DNA of 58,183 nt, from NCBI GenBank assembly GCA_021817605.1, contig JAKAUN010000016.1:1-58183 (forward strand), written 5' to 3'. A program made the translations under genes and the position numbers. This stretch comes from Thermoplasmata archaeon. GTDB lineage: Archaea; Thermoplasmatota; Thermoplasmata; Lutacidiplasmatales; UBA184. The notes beneath the pieces are model-generated. The model had not been told where the DNA came from and made no database searches. It saw only the letters and a list, made by a program, of their open reading frames with translations. Shown here in pieces: positions 48,009 to 56,055 of this stretch (the stretch's first letter is position 1; every line of letters begins with the position of its first letter).

Positions 48009-49271
48009 CTACGGGTAGATCCCGCGGATCCGGATCGCGTCGACGACGCGCTGGATGGCGAGGATGTAGGCGCCCGTGCGGTTGTGGGTCTTGTGCTCGG
48101 TCGCGACCTTGTGGACGTCGGCGTAGGACCGGGTCATCACGCGCTCGAGGCGCTCGTTGACCTCGTTGAGCGGCCAGAAGAACCTCTGGATGTCCTGCGC
48201 CCACTCAAAGTAGCTTACCGTGACCCCTCCGGCGTTCGCCAGGATGTCGGGCAGCACGGTGACCTTCTTCTCGAAAAGGACGGTGTCCGCCTCGGGAAGC
48301 GTCGGCCCGTTCGCTGCCTCGGCGACCATCCGGGCCTCGATGCGGTCGGCGTTCTTCCCCGTGATCTGGTTCTCGAGGGCCGCCGGGACGAGGATGTCGA
48401 CCTTGGACTCGAGCAGCTCGTCGTTCGTTATCGCCTTGGCACCGGGAAAGCCGACGACCGAGCCGGTCTTGCGCTTGTGCTCTTCGACGGCGTGCGGGTT
48501 CAGCCCCTCGGATCGGTAGATCCCTCCGCGGGAGTCCGAGACGGCGACGATCGTCGCCCCCTGCTCGTCATGGAGGAGGTTCGCCGTGACGCTGCCGGCG
48601 TTGCCGAATCCCTGGACCGCGACCGTGCCGCCGCGGACCTTGAGGCCCGCGTCCTTGGCCGCCTCGCGGATGACGTAGGCGCAGCCGCGCCCGGTCGCCT
48701 CGCCGCGGCCCTCGCTGCCACCGAGGCTGATCGGCTTGCCCGTCACGACCCCGGGGACCGAGTAGCCCTTCTGCATCGAGTAGGTGTCCATGATCCAGGC
48801 CATCGTCTGCGAGTCGGTGTAGACATCCGGGGCAGGGATGTCCATCTCTGGCCCGATGATCGAGGAAATCTCGCTCGCGTAGCGCCGGGTCAGGCGTTCG
48901 AGCTCTCCCTTGGTCATCGTCTTCGGGTCGCAGACGACTCCGCCCTTCGCTCCCCCGTAGGGGATGTTGACGACCGCGCACTTCCAGGTCATCCACGCCG
49001 CGAGGGCGCGGACCTCGTCCAGGGTCACCTGGGGGTGGTAGCGGATGCCGCCCTTGGTCGGGCCTCGGGCCATGTTGTACTGCACCCGGTGGCCGGTATA
49101 GACCCGGTAGCTGCCGTCATCCATCCGCACGGGGAAGTTGACGGTGAGCTCCCGCTTCGGGTGCTTGAGGACCTCCCGGGTGCCGCCTTCCAGCCCGATG
49201 ATGTCGGCGACAATGTCGATCTGCTTTCGCGCGGTCTCAAACGGATTGACAGCGGAACCATCCTTTGGCAT
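48009..49271 (-). CDS. gdhA: Glutamate dehydrogenase
   Basis: 420 aa, hexameric GDH size. It interconverts glutamate and 2-oxoglutarate plus ammonia with NAD(P). Features are GPTKGGIRYHPQVTLDEV, the catalytic Lys in NIPYGGAKGGV, PAPDVYTDSQTMAWI, and the Rossmann motif VAVQGFGNAGSVTANLL. ISLGGSEGRGEATGRG is the family stretch preceding the cofactor domain. NAD versus NADP cannot be settled by eye. Confidence 0.95.
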   Translation of the reverse strand: MPKDGSAVNPFETARKQIDIVADIIGLEGGTREVLKHPKRELTVNFPVRMDDGSYRVYTGHRVQYNMARGPTKGGIRYHPQVTLDEVRALAAWMTWKCAVVNIPYGGAKGGVVCDPKTMTKGELERLTRRYASEISSIIGPEMDIPAPDVYTDSQTMAWIMDTYSMQKGYSVPGVVTGKPISLGGSEGRGEATGRGCAYVIREAAKDAGLKVRGGTVAVQGFGNAGSVTANLLHDEQGATIVAVSDSRGGIYRSEGLNPHAVEEHKRKTGSVVGFPGAKAITNDELLESKVDILVPAALENQITGKNADRIEARMVAEAANGPTLPEADTVLFEKKVTVLPDILANAGGVTVSYFEWAQDIQRFFWPLNEVNERLERVMTRSYADVHKVATEHKTHNRTGAYILAIQRVVDAIRIRGIYP

Positions 49272-49363
49272 GCGGCTACCTCGGACGGTCTCGGGGAGCC
49301 AGCCGAACGTACTTGAACGTAGCGCGGTGGGTGTGACGGTCCGACACGGGGGGGCCGCAGGGC

Positions 49364-50347
49364 CTACTCGAACGGCTGCCAGCCCGCGTGGGGAAGCTCG
49401 ATCTCCCTCGCTCCTACCCGGAGGAATGCGCCACGGCCGATGCCGATTGTGCCGATGACGCGCAGAGGACAGCCGAGGCGCGCGAGGGCGGCTCGCGCCC
49501 GACCGACGACGGAGGGGGGGACCGTGGCCAGGAGCTCGTAATCCCCGCCGTAGAAGCCGATCGTGCGGCGCCTTTCGGGCGGGAGTCGGAGGAGACGGCG
49601 GTCCCACGGGAGCGAGGCCTCGTCCACCACCACGCGGACCCTGCTCGCCCGGGCGAGGAGCCGGGCGCTCTCGGCAAGGCCGTCCGAGGTGTCGAGCTGG
49701 GCGCGGGCGTAGCGCGCCAGCACCGGCCCTTCCCGCACGCGGGCGGTCAGCTCGAGCATCCTTGCGACGGCCCTCTCCCGGCGGGGCCCGCGCTCGGAGA
49801 GGCCGATCGAGGAGGCCCCTCCGCGGCCGACCGTCCCCGTGGTGACAAGGAGCTCTCCGGGACGGGCGGCGGAGCGAGCCCGCAGCCGGTCGGGGGGCGC
49901 CCAGCCGAAGGCCACGCCGGCGACCATGGGGGTCGGGCCGGGCTTGGTGTCGCCGCCGACCACGTGGGCACCGGCGGCCGCCGCCGTCCTTTCCGCGCCG
50001 AGCACCAGCCGCTCGGCCCAGCGCTGCGGTGTGCCGACCGGCACGACCACTGCGAGAAGGATCGCGCAGGGTCGGGCGCCCTTCGAGGCGACATCCGAGA
50101 GTCCCGCCGCCACGGCGGCGCGGCCGAGGAGCTCGGGTGGCGTGTCGGGGAGGAAATGGTGTCCCTGGACGAAGGAGTCCACGGAGGCGACCACGAGCTC
50201 CCCTTCGGGCGGACGGAGCGCCGCCGCGTCGTCGCCGAGCGGAAGCAGCCCCGCGGACCCCCAGGGTAGGCGTCGCGAGAGCCACGCGTGGAACGCGCGC
50301 TCGTTGAGGGGCGTTTTCCCCACGCGTCGCGCGCGCGCCGGGGGCAT
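49364..50347 (-). CDS. thiL: Thiamine-monophosphate kinase
   Basis: 327 aa. It phosphorylates thiamine monophosphate to the diphosphate with ATP. ThiL/PurM-superfamily motifs: LLPLGDDAAALRPP (N-terminal Mg2+ site), ASVDSFVQGHHFLPD, GLSDVASKGARP, GGDTKPGP, QLDTSDGLAE and GGDYELLATVP. The ATG overlaps the stop of the acyl-CoA dehydrogenase gene by one base (TGATG), so the two are translationally coupled even though their pathways differ. Confidence 0.92.
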   Translation of the reverse strand: MPPARARRVGKTPLNERAFHAWLSRRLPWGSAGLLPLGDDAAALRPPEGELVVASVDSFVQGHHFLPDTPPELLGRAAVAAGLSDVASKGARPCAILLAVVVPVGTPQRWAERLVLGAERTAAAAGAHVVGGDTKPGPTPMVAGVAFGWAPPDRLRARSAARPGELLVTTGTVGRGGASSIGLSERGPRRERAVARMLELTARVREGPVLARYARAQLDTSDGLAESARLLARASRVRVVVDEASLPWDRRLLRLPPERRRTIGFYGGDYELLATVPPSVVGRARAALARLGCPLRVIGTIGIGRGAFLRVGAREIELPHAGWQPFE

Positions 50348-51537
50348 CACTTGTACGGGACGAACTCCTTGCCCAGGAGCTCGCGCCCGAGGATGATCCT
50401 CATGATGTTGAGACCTCCCTCGGCGCCCACGAGGTAGCTCGTAATCCCGCGGAGTCCGAGCTCGAGGCCGACGTCCTTGGTGTAGCCGGCGGCGCCGAAC
50501 CACATCATCACCCGCTTCACGCACTCGAAGGCGATCTGAGGGGCGGCGAGCTTCACCGACGCCACGGCAAGGTTGACCTCGGAGCGGTGCGCGCGGTCCT
50601 CCTTTGGCGAGGGCTGGTCGAGAAGCCAGGCGGCCCTACGGCACTGCCACTTCACGGCCTCGACCTGGGTGTAGAGGTCGGCGAGCTCGAACTGGATCGC
50701 CTCGAATTTGCCGAGCGGCTGGCCGAAGACCGTGCGCTCGCGGATGTAGCGCGTACCGGTCTCGAGGGCGCGTTCCGCCGCCCCCACGCACGCCGCGCTC
50801 ACGAACGTGCGAGCGTTGGAGAACCCTTCCATCGCGACCTCGAATCCACGACCCTCCGCCCCGACCAGGTGGCGCGCCGGGACCTTCGCGTCATGGTAGC
50901 TGAGGGCCCCGGTGGAGATTCCCATCCGGCCCATGTTCTCGAACCGCTGGGTATCGATGCCTTCCGTGCGGGTCGGAACGTAGAGGAAGTTGAACCCGCC
51001 CTTGCCGTCCTTGCTGAGGGTGAGGTGGCCCCCGCCGAGACGCTTGGCCTCCTCGACCCCGGAGACGAACGCCTTCTCGCCGCGAAGCAGGAACTGCTCT
51101 CCCTCGCGTCGCGAGGTCGTGCGCATGGACGCGAGATCGCTCCCCCCTGTCGGCTCGGTGGTCGCGACGCCGAGGAACGCCTCGCCGGCGGTCACCTTGG
51201 GGAGAACCTCGCGCTTGGTCTCCTCCGAGCCGTGGCGGGCGAGGATGGCGCCCCAGCCGGCTTCGAGGAGGAAGAACACCGCCGTGGCCATCGAGAAGTC
51301 GCCGCGACCGATCTCCTCCGCGGCGAGCTCGGTGAGGACGGCCGAGGCGCCCATCCCCCCGTACTCCTCGGGAACGGGCATCGCGAGCAGCCCGAGCTCG
51401 GCCATCGGACCGAGGACCTCGTGGGGAATACTCCCGGCCGCGTCCAGGGAGCGCTCGTGGGGGCGCAGCACCCGGTCGCCGAAACGTCGCACGGCCTCCT
51501 GGAAGGCGCGCTCCTCGTCGCTCAGCCGGAAATCCAT
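50347..51537 (-). CDS. Acyl-CoA dehydrogenase
   Basis: 396 aa, family length. An FAD flavoprotein that makes a trans-2 double bond in acyl-CoA, passing electrons to ETF. Seen: LSDEERAFQEAVRRFGDRVL, VPEEYGGMGASAVL, TTEPTGGSDLASM, the FAD site RTVFGQPLGKFEAIQFELAD and MMWFGAAGYTKDVG. The catalytic Glu is plausibly in LVGAEGGLNIMRIILGRELL, the position of the YEGT motif of MCAD. ETF genes are not in the window, and chain-length preference is unknown. Confidence 0.92.
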   Translation of the reverse strand: MDFRLSDEERAFQEAVRRFGDRVLRPHERSLDAAGSIPHEVLGPMAELGLLAMPVPEEYGGMGASAVLTELAAEEIGRGDFSMATAVFFLLEAGWGAILARHGSEETKREVLPKVTAGEAFLGVATTEPTGGSDLASMRTTSRREGEQFLLRGEKAFVSGVEEAKRLGGGHLTLSKDGKGGFNFLYVPTRTEGIDTQRFENMGRMGISTGALSYHDAKVPARHLVGAEGRGFEVAMEGFSNARTFVSAACVGAAERALETGTRYIRERTVFGQPLGKFEAIQFELADLYTQVEAVKWQCRRAAWLLDQPSPKEDRAHRSEVNLAVASVKLAAPQIAFECVKRVMMWFGAAGYTKDVGLELGLRGITSYLVGAEGGLNIMRIILGRELLGKEFVPYK

Positions 51538-51609
51538 CGGACCGGGGCGCGGACGGGGTGGCGAGGATTTAGCCTCGCCGCGCGCTCCCGGAAGACGCGG
51601 AACGACCCC

Positions 51610-52671
51610 ATGTCGGGCAAGGACACAGGCGGGCGGCGGTCGGGGGACGGGAAGGTCCGGGTCGCGGTCAACGGCTTCGGGACGATAGGCAAGCGGGTCG
51701 CCGACGCCGTCACGCGCCAGCCGGACATGGAGCTTGTCGGCGTGGCCAAGACGCGGCCGAGCTTCGAGGCCCGACGGGCCGCGGAGCGTGGCTACCGCCT
51801 CTTCGTCGCGGGGGGCGGAGAGCGCGCGGCCTTCGACGCCGCGGGCCTCCCCCTCGCCGGGACCCTGGACGACCTGCTGCACGACGCGGATGTCGTCGTC
51901 GACGCCACGCCCGAGAGGGTGGGCAAGGCGAACGCCAAGATCTATTCCAGCCTCGGGGTGAAGGCGGTCTTCCAGGGCGGCGAGGCCGCCGAGGTCGCCG
52001 AGGCCTCGTTCAGCGCGCTCGCGAACTACGCCGCCGGCCGCGGGAAGCGGACGCTGCGCGTGGTCTCGTGCAACACGACCGGCATCGCGCGGGCGGCCTC
52101 GGTCCTCGTTCCCCGCTGGGGGGTCTCGCACTGGGAGGTGACCCTCGTCCGACGCGCGGCCGACCCGGCCGAGACGAAGAAGGGCCCGGTGAACGGCATC
52201 CTCCCGACGTTCCGGATGCCCTCCCATCACGGGCCGGACGTCCGCACGATCTTCCCGGAGCTCCCCATCGCGACGACCGCCGTAGTCGTCCCGACCACGC
52301 TCATGCACGTGCACGTCAACCACGTGCGCCTCGAGCGCCCTCCCACCGACTCCGCTGAGCTGTTGCGGGCGTTCCGTGAGAGCCCGCGTTTCCATGTCTT
52401 CGCGCCGTGGGAAGGCGTGGAGGGGACCCCCCAGGTCATGGAGTACGCCCGGGACCGCGGCATCGGCTTCAACGACATGATGGAGAACGTCCTCTGGGAG
52501 AACGGGCTTCGGGTCGACGGCTCGGACGCCTACTTCTTCCAGGCGATCCACCAGGAGTCGATCGTCGTCCCGGAGAACATCGACGCGATCCGGGCGATGT
52601 TCGAGCTCGCGCCGGACGGCCGGACGTCCATTCGCATCACCGACAGGGCGCTCGGGCTCAGCGTCCGTTGA
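51610..52671 (+). CDS. gap: Type II (archaeal) glyceraldehyde-3-phosphate dehydrogenase
   Basis: 353 aa. Archaeal GAPDH interconverts glyceraldehyde-3-phosphate and 1,3-bisphosphoglycerate with NAD(P). N-terminal Rossmann VAVNGFGTIGKRVADAV, DATPERVGKANA, the catalytic Cys in VVSCNTTGIARA, and the HHGPDVRTIFPELPI segment are diagnostic of the archaeal type. The N-terminus is 10-15 residues longer than usual (MSGKDTGGRRSGDGK). Divergent from the acyl-CoA dehydrogenase. Confidence 0.94.
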   Translation: MSGKDTGGRRSGDGKVRVAVNGFGTIGKRVADAVTRQPDMELVGVAKTRPSFEARRAAERGYRLFVAGGGERAAFDAAGLPLAGTLDDLLHDADVVVDATPERVGKANAKIYSSLGVKAVFQGGEAAEVAEASFSALANYAAGRGKRTLRVVSCNTTGIARAASVLVPRWGVSHWEVTLVRRAADPAETKKGPVNGILPTFRMPSHHGPDVRTIFPELPIATTAVVVPTTLMHVHVNHVRLERPPTDSAELLRAFRESPRFHVFAPWEGVEGTPQVMEYARDRGIGFNDMMENVLWENGLRVDGSDAYFFQAIHQESIVVPENIDAIRAMFELAPDGRTSIRITDRALGLSVR

Positions 52672-52722
52672 CCGGCCGGATCGCCCCGTCGTTCCTACCG
52701 ACGAGAGGCCCCACCCGACCCC

Positions 52723-52734
52723 AATTATCAAATA
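52723..52734 (+). promoter_or_regulatory. TATA-box region of the rpoE operon
   Basis: AATTATCAAATA is the most AT-rich stretch in the gap, ending 24 nt before the ATG of rpoE at 52759. It fits an archaeal TATA box giving a leaderless transcript for the rpoE-spt4-coaE-rps24e-rps27ae genes. Confidence 0.7.
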
Positions 52735-52758
52735 GCGGGGCCCGCTCGCGCGCGGCGC

Positions 52759-53400
52759 ATGTATTACGTTGATCACCGTCAGGACGTCGTTCGCATCCCA
52801 CCGGCCCGTCTCGGGCCGGAGCTGGCGACCGTCCTGGTCGAACTCGCCCAGCAGCAGTTCGAGGGCAAGCTCGTCGACGGCCAAAGCCTCGCCGTGATGA
52901 TCCGGGAGGTGAAGCCGATCGGGGAGGGACACATCATCCACGGGGACGGAGGCGTCTACCAGGAGGTCGAGTACGAGGCCCTCCTCTTCCGGCCCGAGAT
53001 CCAGGAGGTCGTCGAGGGCGCGGTGGTCGAGATCCGCAAGTTCGGGGCGTTCGTGCGGTTCGGACCGCTGGACGGCCTGCTGCACGTCTCCCAGATCATG
53101 GACGACCGGGTGAACATCGACGAGCACAACCAGCGCCTGGTCGGGGTCGAGTCGAAACGCGACCTCAAGGTCGGCTACAAGGTCCGCGCGCGGGTCGTCT
53201 CGCTCTCCCTCTCGGAGATCTCCCCTCGGGACAGCCGCATCGGTCTCACGATGCGCCAGCCGGCCCTCGGCCGTTTTGAGTGGATCCAAGAGGCCCACCG
53301 GCGCTCGGAGGAGCGGTCCGGCAAGAAGGCCCCGGCCGCCCCGTCCGGGAAGAAGGCCTCGGCCAAGGCCGCGTCGAAGGAGCCGGCCACGGCCAGCTAG
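52759..53400 (+). CDS. rpoE: RNA polymerase subunit E' (Rpb7)
   Basis: 213 aa. The Rpb7 N-terminal RNP-like domain (MYYVDHRQDVVRIPPARLG) and the C-terminal S1 domain (VVEIRKFGAFVRFGPLDGLL, HVSQIMDDRV) are evident. It forms the polymerase stalk with RpoF and binds nascent RNA. The last 30 residues are Lys/Ala/Ser-rich, a basic tail beyond the usual length. Followed directly by spt4 and the translation genes. Confidence 0.95.
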   Translation: MYYVDHRQDVVRIPPARLGPELATVLVELAQQQFEGKLVDGQSLAVMIREVKPIGEGHIIHGDGGVYQEVEYEALLFRPEIQEVVEGAVVEIRKFGAFVRFGPLDGLLHVSQIMDDRVNIDEHNQRLVGVESKRDLKVGYKVRARVVSLSLSEISPRDSRIGLTMRQPALGRFEWIQEAHRRSEERSGKKAPAAPSGKKASAKAASKEPATAS

Positions 53401-53412
53401 GACGGTTGCGCG

Positions 53413-53598
53413 ATGATCAACCTCAGGGCGTGCAAGAGCTGCAACACGGTTACCGACCAGCCGAAGTGTCCCCGCTGCGGCGGGGAAGTCTCGCGCGAGT
53501 GGCAGGGCTACCTGGTGGTCATCGACCCGGAGAAGTCGGAGATCGCCCGGAAGATGGGGATACGTGCCGCGGGCCGGTACGCGCTCCGCGTCAAGTGA
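53413..53598 (+). CDS. spt4: Transcription elongation factor Spt4 (RpoE'')
   Basis: 61 aa. Zinc ribbon CKSCNTV...CPRCGG, then WQGYLVVIDPEKSEIARKMG, the exact Spt4 pattern. It pairs with Spt5 to close the polymerase clamp. The next gene starts inside it, at a GTG at 53564. Confidence 0.95.
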   Translation: MINLRACKSCNTVTDQPKCPRCGGEVSREWQGYLVVIDPEKSEIARKMGIRAAGRYALRVK

Positions 53599-54121
53599 GA
53601 CGCGGGCCTGGGCGGTCCCCGACGCGCTCCGCCCGACCCTGGCCGAGCGCTACGGACCGGTCTACCGCGGAGCGGAGGCCGACCGACGGATCGCCTCCCT
53701 CGGGGTCTTCGGCTCCTGCGGCGACAAGGTCACGCTGCGCGCCCTCGAGCTCGGACACCCTCCGCTCGTTGGAATCGTGGATTACAAGACCCGCCGCGGA
53801 CAGCCGGTCCCTCGCGAGGGGTTCCGGAGCCTGGCCCATCGCCATCTCCTGCGGGTCCGCAACCCGCCCGGGATGCTTACCGAGAAGCTACGCAGCGCGG
53901 TCCGAGCCACGATCGAGGCGGGCGGCGGTCTCATCGAAGTGGACGGCGAGGAGGACCTTGGCTCCCTTGCCCTGGTCGAGTCGCTCCCGCCCGGAGCGAC
54001 CGTTATATACGGCATCCCAGGTGAGGGGGTCTCCTTCGTGCTGGTGGACGCCGTCGCGAAGGCTCATGTCCGCAATCTGATCGCGCAGATGGAGCTGAGG
54101 AGGGTCGACCTTGGAGATTAG
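53564..54121 (+). CDS. GTP-dependent dephospho-CoA kinase (DUF359)
   Basis: 185 aa from a GTG at 53564, the only usable start, which lies 34 nt inside spt4. The family completes coenzyme A synthesis in archaea, phosphorylating dephospho-CoA with GTP. Conserved parts: SCGDKVTLRALELGHPP, GIVDYKTRRGQ, RNPPGMLTEKLRSAVRA and VDGEEDLGSLALVESLPPGA, with VIYGIPGEGVSFVLVD at the end. Sits between spt4 and rps24e, the usual euryarchaeal order. Confidence 0.9.
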   Translation: MPRAGTRSASSETRAWAVPDALRPTLAERYGPVYRGAEADRRIASLGVFGSCGDKVTLRALELGHPPLVGIVDYKTRRGQPVPREGFRSLAHRHLLRVRNPPGMLTEKLRSAVRATIEAGGGLIEVDGEEDLGSLALVESLPPGATVIYGIPGEGVSFVLVDAVAKAHVRNLIAQMELRRVDLGD

Positions 54122-54485
54122 GATCCTGGAGCAGAAGGCCAATCCGCTGCTCAAGCGCCAGGAGGTCCGTTTCGAGATCGCTCACGCCACGGCGGCGACC
54201 CCCAAGCGCGACGATGTCCGCGGCGAGCTCTCCAAGATGCTGAAAGCCTCCAAGGACCGCGTCATCATCGAGCGGATGCGCGCCCGTTTCGGGACGGCGA
54301 CGACGCAGGGGACGGCGAACGTCTACGACAACTCCGAGGCGGCGAAATCCATCTCGCGCGAGCACATCCTCATCCGCAACGGCCTCAAGGAGAAGGAATC
54401 CCCCGCAGCCCCCGCCGCGGCTTCCGAGGCTCCGGCCGCTCCCGAGAAACCCGCCGAGTCCCCCGCAGCGCCGAAGAAGGAGTGA
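54111..54485 (+). CDS. rps24e: 30S ribosomal protein S24e
   Basis: 124 aa from a TTG that overlaps the kinase gene by 11 nt. The S24e fold is recognisable: EIRILEQKANPLLKRQEV, HATAATPKRDDVRGEL, DRVIIERMRARFGTATTQGT and NVYDNSEAAKSISREHI. The last 30 residues (Pro/Ala/Lys) exceed the common length of about 100 aa and look like a flexible extension. Confidence 0.94.
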   Translation: MEIRILEQKANPLLKRQEVRFEIAHATAATPKRDDVRGELSKMLKASKDRVIIERMRARFGTATTQGTANVYDNSEAAKSISREHILIRNGLKEKESPAAPAAASEAPAAPEKPAESPAAPKKE

Positions 54486-54491
54486 GCCGGC

Positions 54492-54695
54492 ATGGCAAAG
54501 GCGCGTGTGGGCCTCTATTCGGCGACGGACAGCGGGCTGGAGCGCACGCACCGAAGTTGCCCGAAGTGCGGGCCGGGAACCTTCTTGGCCGAGCACTCCA
54601 ACCGCCGCTCCTGCGGCAGGTGCGGCTACTCCGAATCGAAATCCTCCGGTTCCGCCGGTCCGTCTAGAGGCAAACCCGCGGCCAAATCCTCGTGA
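54492..54695 (+). CDS. rps27ae: 30S ribosomal protein S27ae
   Basis: 67 aa. The zinc-binding [20 protein letters not shown] with a following CGY matches S27ae. It is the last gene of the operon that begins with rpoE. The C-terminal 18 residues are Ser/Gly/Lys-rich. Six bases separate it from rps24e. Confidence 0.94.
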   Translation: MAKARVGLYSATDSGLERTHRSCPKCGPGTFLAEHSNRRSCGRCGYSESKSSGSAGPSRGKPAAKSS

Positions 54696-55153
54696 GTCCG
54701 GCGTCGGGAGCTTCCGCCCCGGGCGTCCCTTTGTTCCCTGCCCGGTGCCTTGGCCGTACTCCTCTCGAGCGGGTCGTCGAGTCCGACGACCCCCTTGGTT
54801 CGGGGCTTGCCGCCGGGTCGATGACCGGGGTCCTCGCGTCGGGGGATCGGTGGCCTTCCGCCGGGGGTCGTAGGGTCAAGCCGTGGGCCGCGCCCTCCCG
54901 TGCCTCGCCCCCCGGCCCCCGCCTCTTCTGTGGACGGGTGGAGGGCGTCGGGGTCTCTCCGCCCCAGGGAGCGGTGGGGTCCTGACGGCTCCCCCGGTCC
55001 TGCCGAGACTTCGGAACCAAGCGCTACCTCTCGACCGCGGTCGCGCTCCAGCAACGGCGAAACAGGCCAAGAGCACCGGGCCCCACCGCCCCGCCGTGAT
55101 GGGGACGAAGCGAAGGGGTAAGCTGTCCGGCGGCGTCGAGCGGGAGAACCACC
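54696..55153. other. 458-nt gap with a strong hairpin, no gene recognised
   Basis: Frames here are Arg/Pro/Gly-rich on both strands. I looked for RNase P RNA and SRP RNA landmarks such as GAGGAAAGTC and GGAAGGGAGCA and did not find them. A clear perfect stem is noted separately. The stretch could be a 3' UTR, a promoter region for the next gene, or an unrecognised structured RNA. Confidence 0.45.
54771..54792. other. Perfect 9-bp hairpin GGGTCGTCG / CGACGACCC, loop AGTC
   Basis: The stem is uninterrupted and lies 76 nt after the stop of rps27ae, so it may protect or terminate the operon transcript, or be part of a structured RNA. No T-run follows it, so it is not a typical archaeal terminator. 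Confidence 0.5.
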
Positions 55154-55564
55154 GTGTCGCGTGGCATCGAGCTCGGCATCGGACTCCGAGAGGGCCTGTC
55201 GGATGAGAATGCGGTGGCGACGGCCCTCGGCAATCTCGCTGCCTCCGAACTCCAGAGCGTGCGGAAGGAACCGCTGGAGTGGAAGATCGTCCGGGTGGAG
55301 GAGGTCGGCGAAGGGCATCACTTCGCTCTCCTTGTCCGCCATCCCCAGCGCCTCATCGACCTCGGCCTCCGCGAGGAGTTGAAACGGATCCTCGAGCGCC
55401 TTTCCACGCTCTCGGAGGCCGAGCTCCAGTCGAAGTTCCAGGAGGCAAAGAGGATGGGTCTACGGACGATACCGCTCACCGAGACGAAGGAACAGGTCGA
55501 CTACTGGCTCGACAAGGACTGGGTGCTCGGCTGGGTCGGCGACATGGCCGGGATCGTTCGGTGA
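55154..55564 (+). CDS. Conserved-looking hypothetical protein, unknown
   Basis: 136 aa from a GTG. Composition and periodicity are protein-like: SRGIELGIGLREGLSDENAV, LEWKIVRVEEVGEGHHFALL and DYWLDKDWVLGWVGDMAG. It reads as an alpha/beta fold with a beta-hairpin near the middle (IVRVEEVGEGHHFALLVRHP) and a helical part after it. No domain recognised. Convergent with DUF1634 on the other side of an 86-nt gap. Confidence 0.65.
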   Translation: MSRGIELGIGLREGLSDENAVATALGNLAASELQSVRKEPLEWKIVRVEEVGEGHHFALLVRHPQRLIDLGLREELKRILERLSTLSEAELQSKFQEAKRMGLRTIPLTETKEQVDYWLDKDWVLGWVGDMAGIVR

Positions 55565-55650
55565 GCCTGGCGCGCTTCACCGGTGACGAGCCGAGGGAGA
55601 GCCCTCGCCGACAGCACCAGCGGCCGACCGTTCGGACGGCGGATCCCCGG

Positions 55651-56055
55651 TCAGTGAAAGAGGGGGCCGAGCACGAAGATCCCCGCGACCAGCAGCACAA
55701 GGACCGTCAGCGAGATCTTCGCGAGGGCCCGGTCCGCGTCGCGCACGAAGTAGTAGAACCCGGTCGCGACCCGGGCGAGCGGCGTCGCGACCAGGACGAG
55801 GATGGCGAGCGTCAGGACGGCCTCGCTGCGCAACTGCACGATCCCACGAAGCAGCCCCGCGGGATTGAGGTACCCCGCGATGGGGTTCGACCGCACGAGG
55901 CCCGGTAGGTCGCCGTAAGGGTGACGGAGGACGAAGTCCGTCAGCCCCGCGATCAGGAGTGCCGCGGAGCCTACCATCCCGGTTCGGAGGACGGCCGACA
56001 TCCGACGGTAGGCGTTCGCCGGAAGCATCGCGGGCTGTCCTTCGGCGTCGGTCAT
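55651..56055 (-). CDS. DUF1634 membrane protein
   Basis: 134 aa with three hydrophobic segments (VGSAALLIAGLTDFVL, AVLTLAILVLVATPLARVAT, ISLTVLVLLVAGIFVLG). The DLPGLVRSNPI and LLRGIVQL segments match DUF1634. Its gene overlaps the TauE-type gene start by four bases; DUF1634 and TauE/SafE proteins are frequently adjacent in archaea, so they likely act as a complex. Confidence 0.87.
   Translation of the reverse strand: MTDAEGQPAMLPANAYRRMSAVLRTGMVGSAALLIAGLTDFVLRHPYGDLPGLVRSNPIAGYLNPAGLLRGIVQLRSEAVLTLAILVLVATPLARVATGFYYFVRDADRALAKISLTVLVLLVAGIFVLGPLFH

Noticed and set aside
51538-53298. Long N-terminal extension of the acyl-CoA dehydrogenase frame, antisense to GAPDH and rpoE
   Set aside because: The dehydrogenase starts at 51537 with its normal N-terminus; the extension is antisense to two clear genes.
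54696-55153. Possible RNase P RNA or SRP RNA
   Set aside because: A GCGAAACAGGCCAAGAGC stretch looked suggestive, but the strongly conserved GAGGAAAGTC (RNase P) and GGAAGGGAGCA (SRP) landmarks are absent on both strands.
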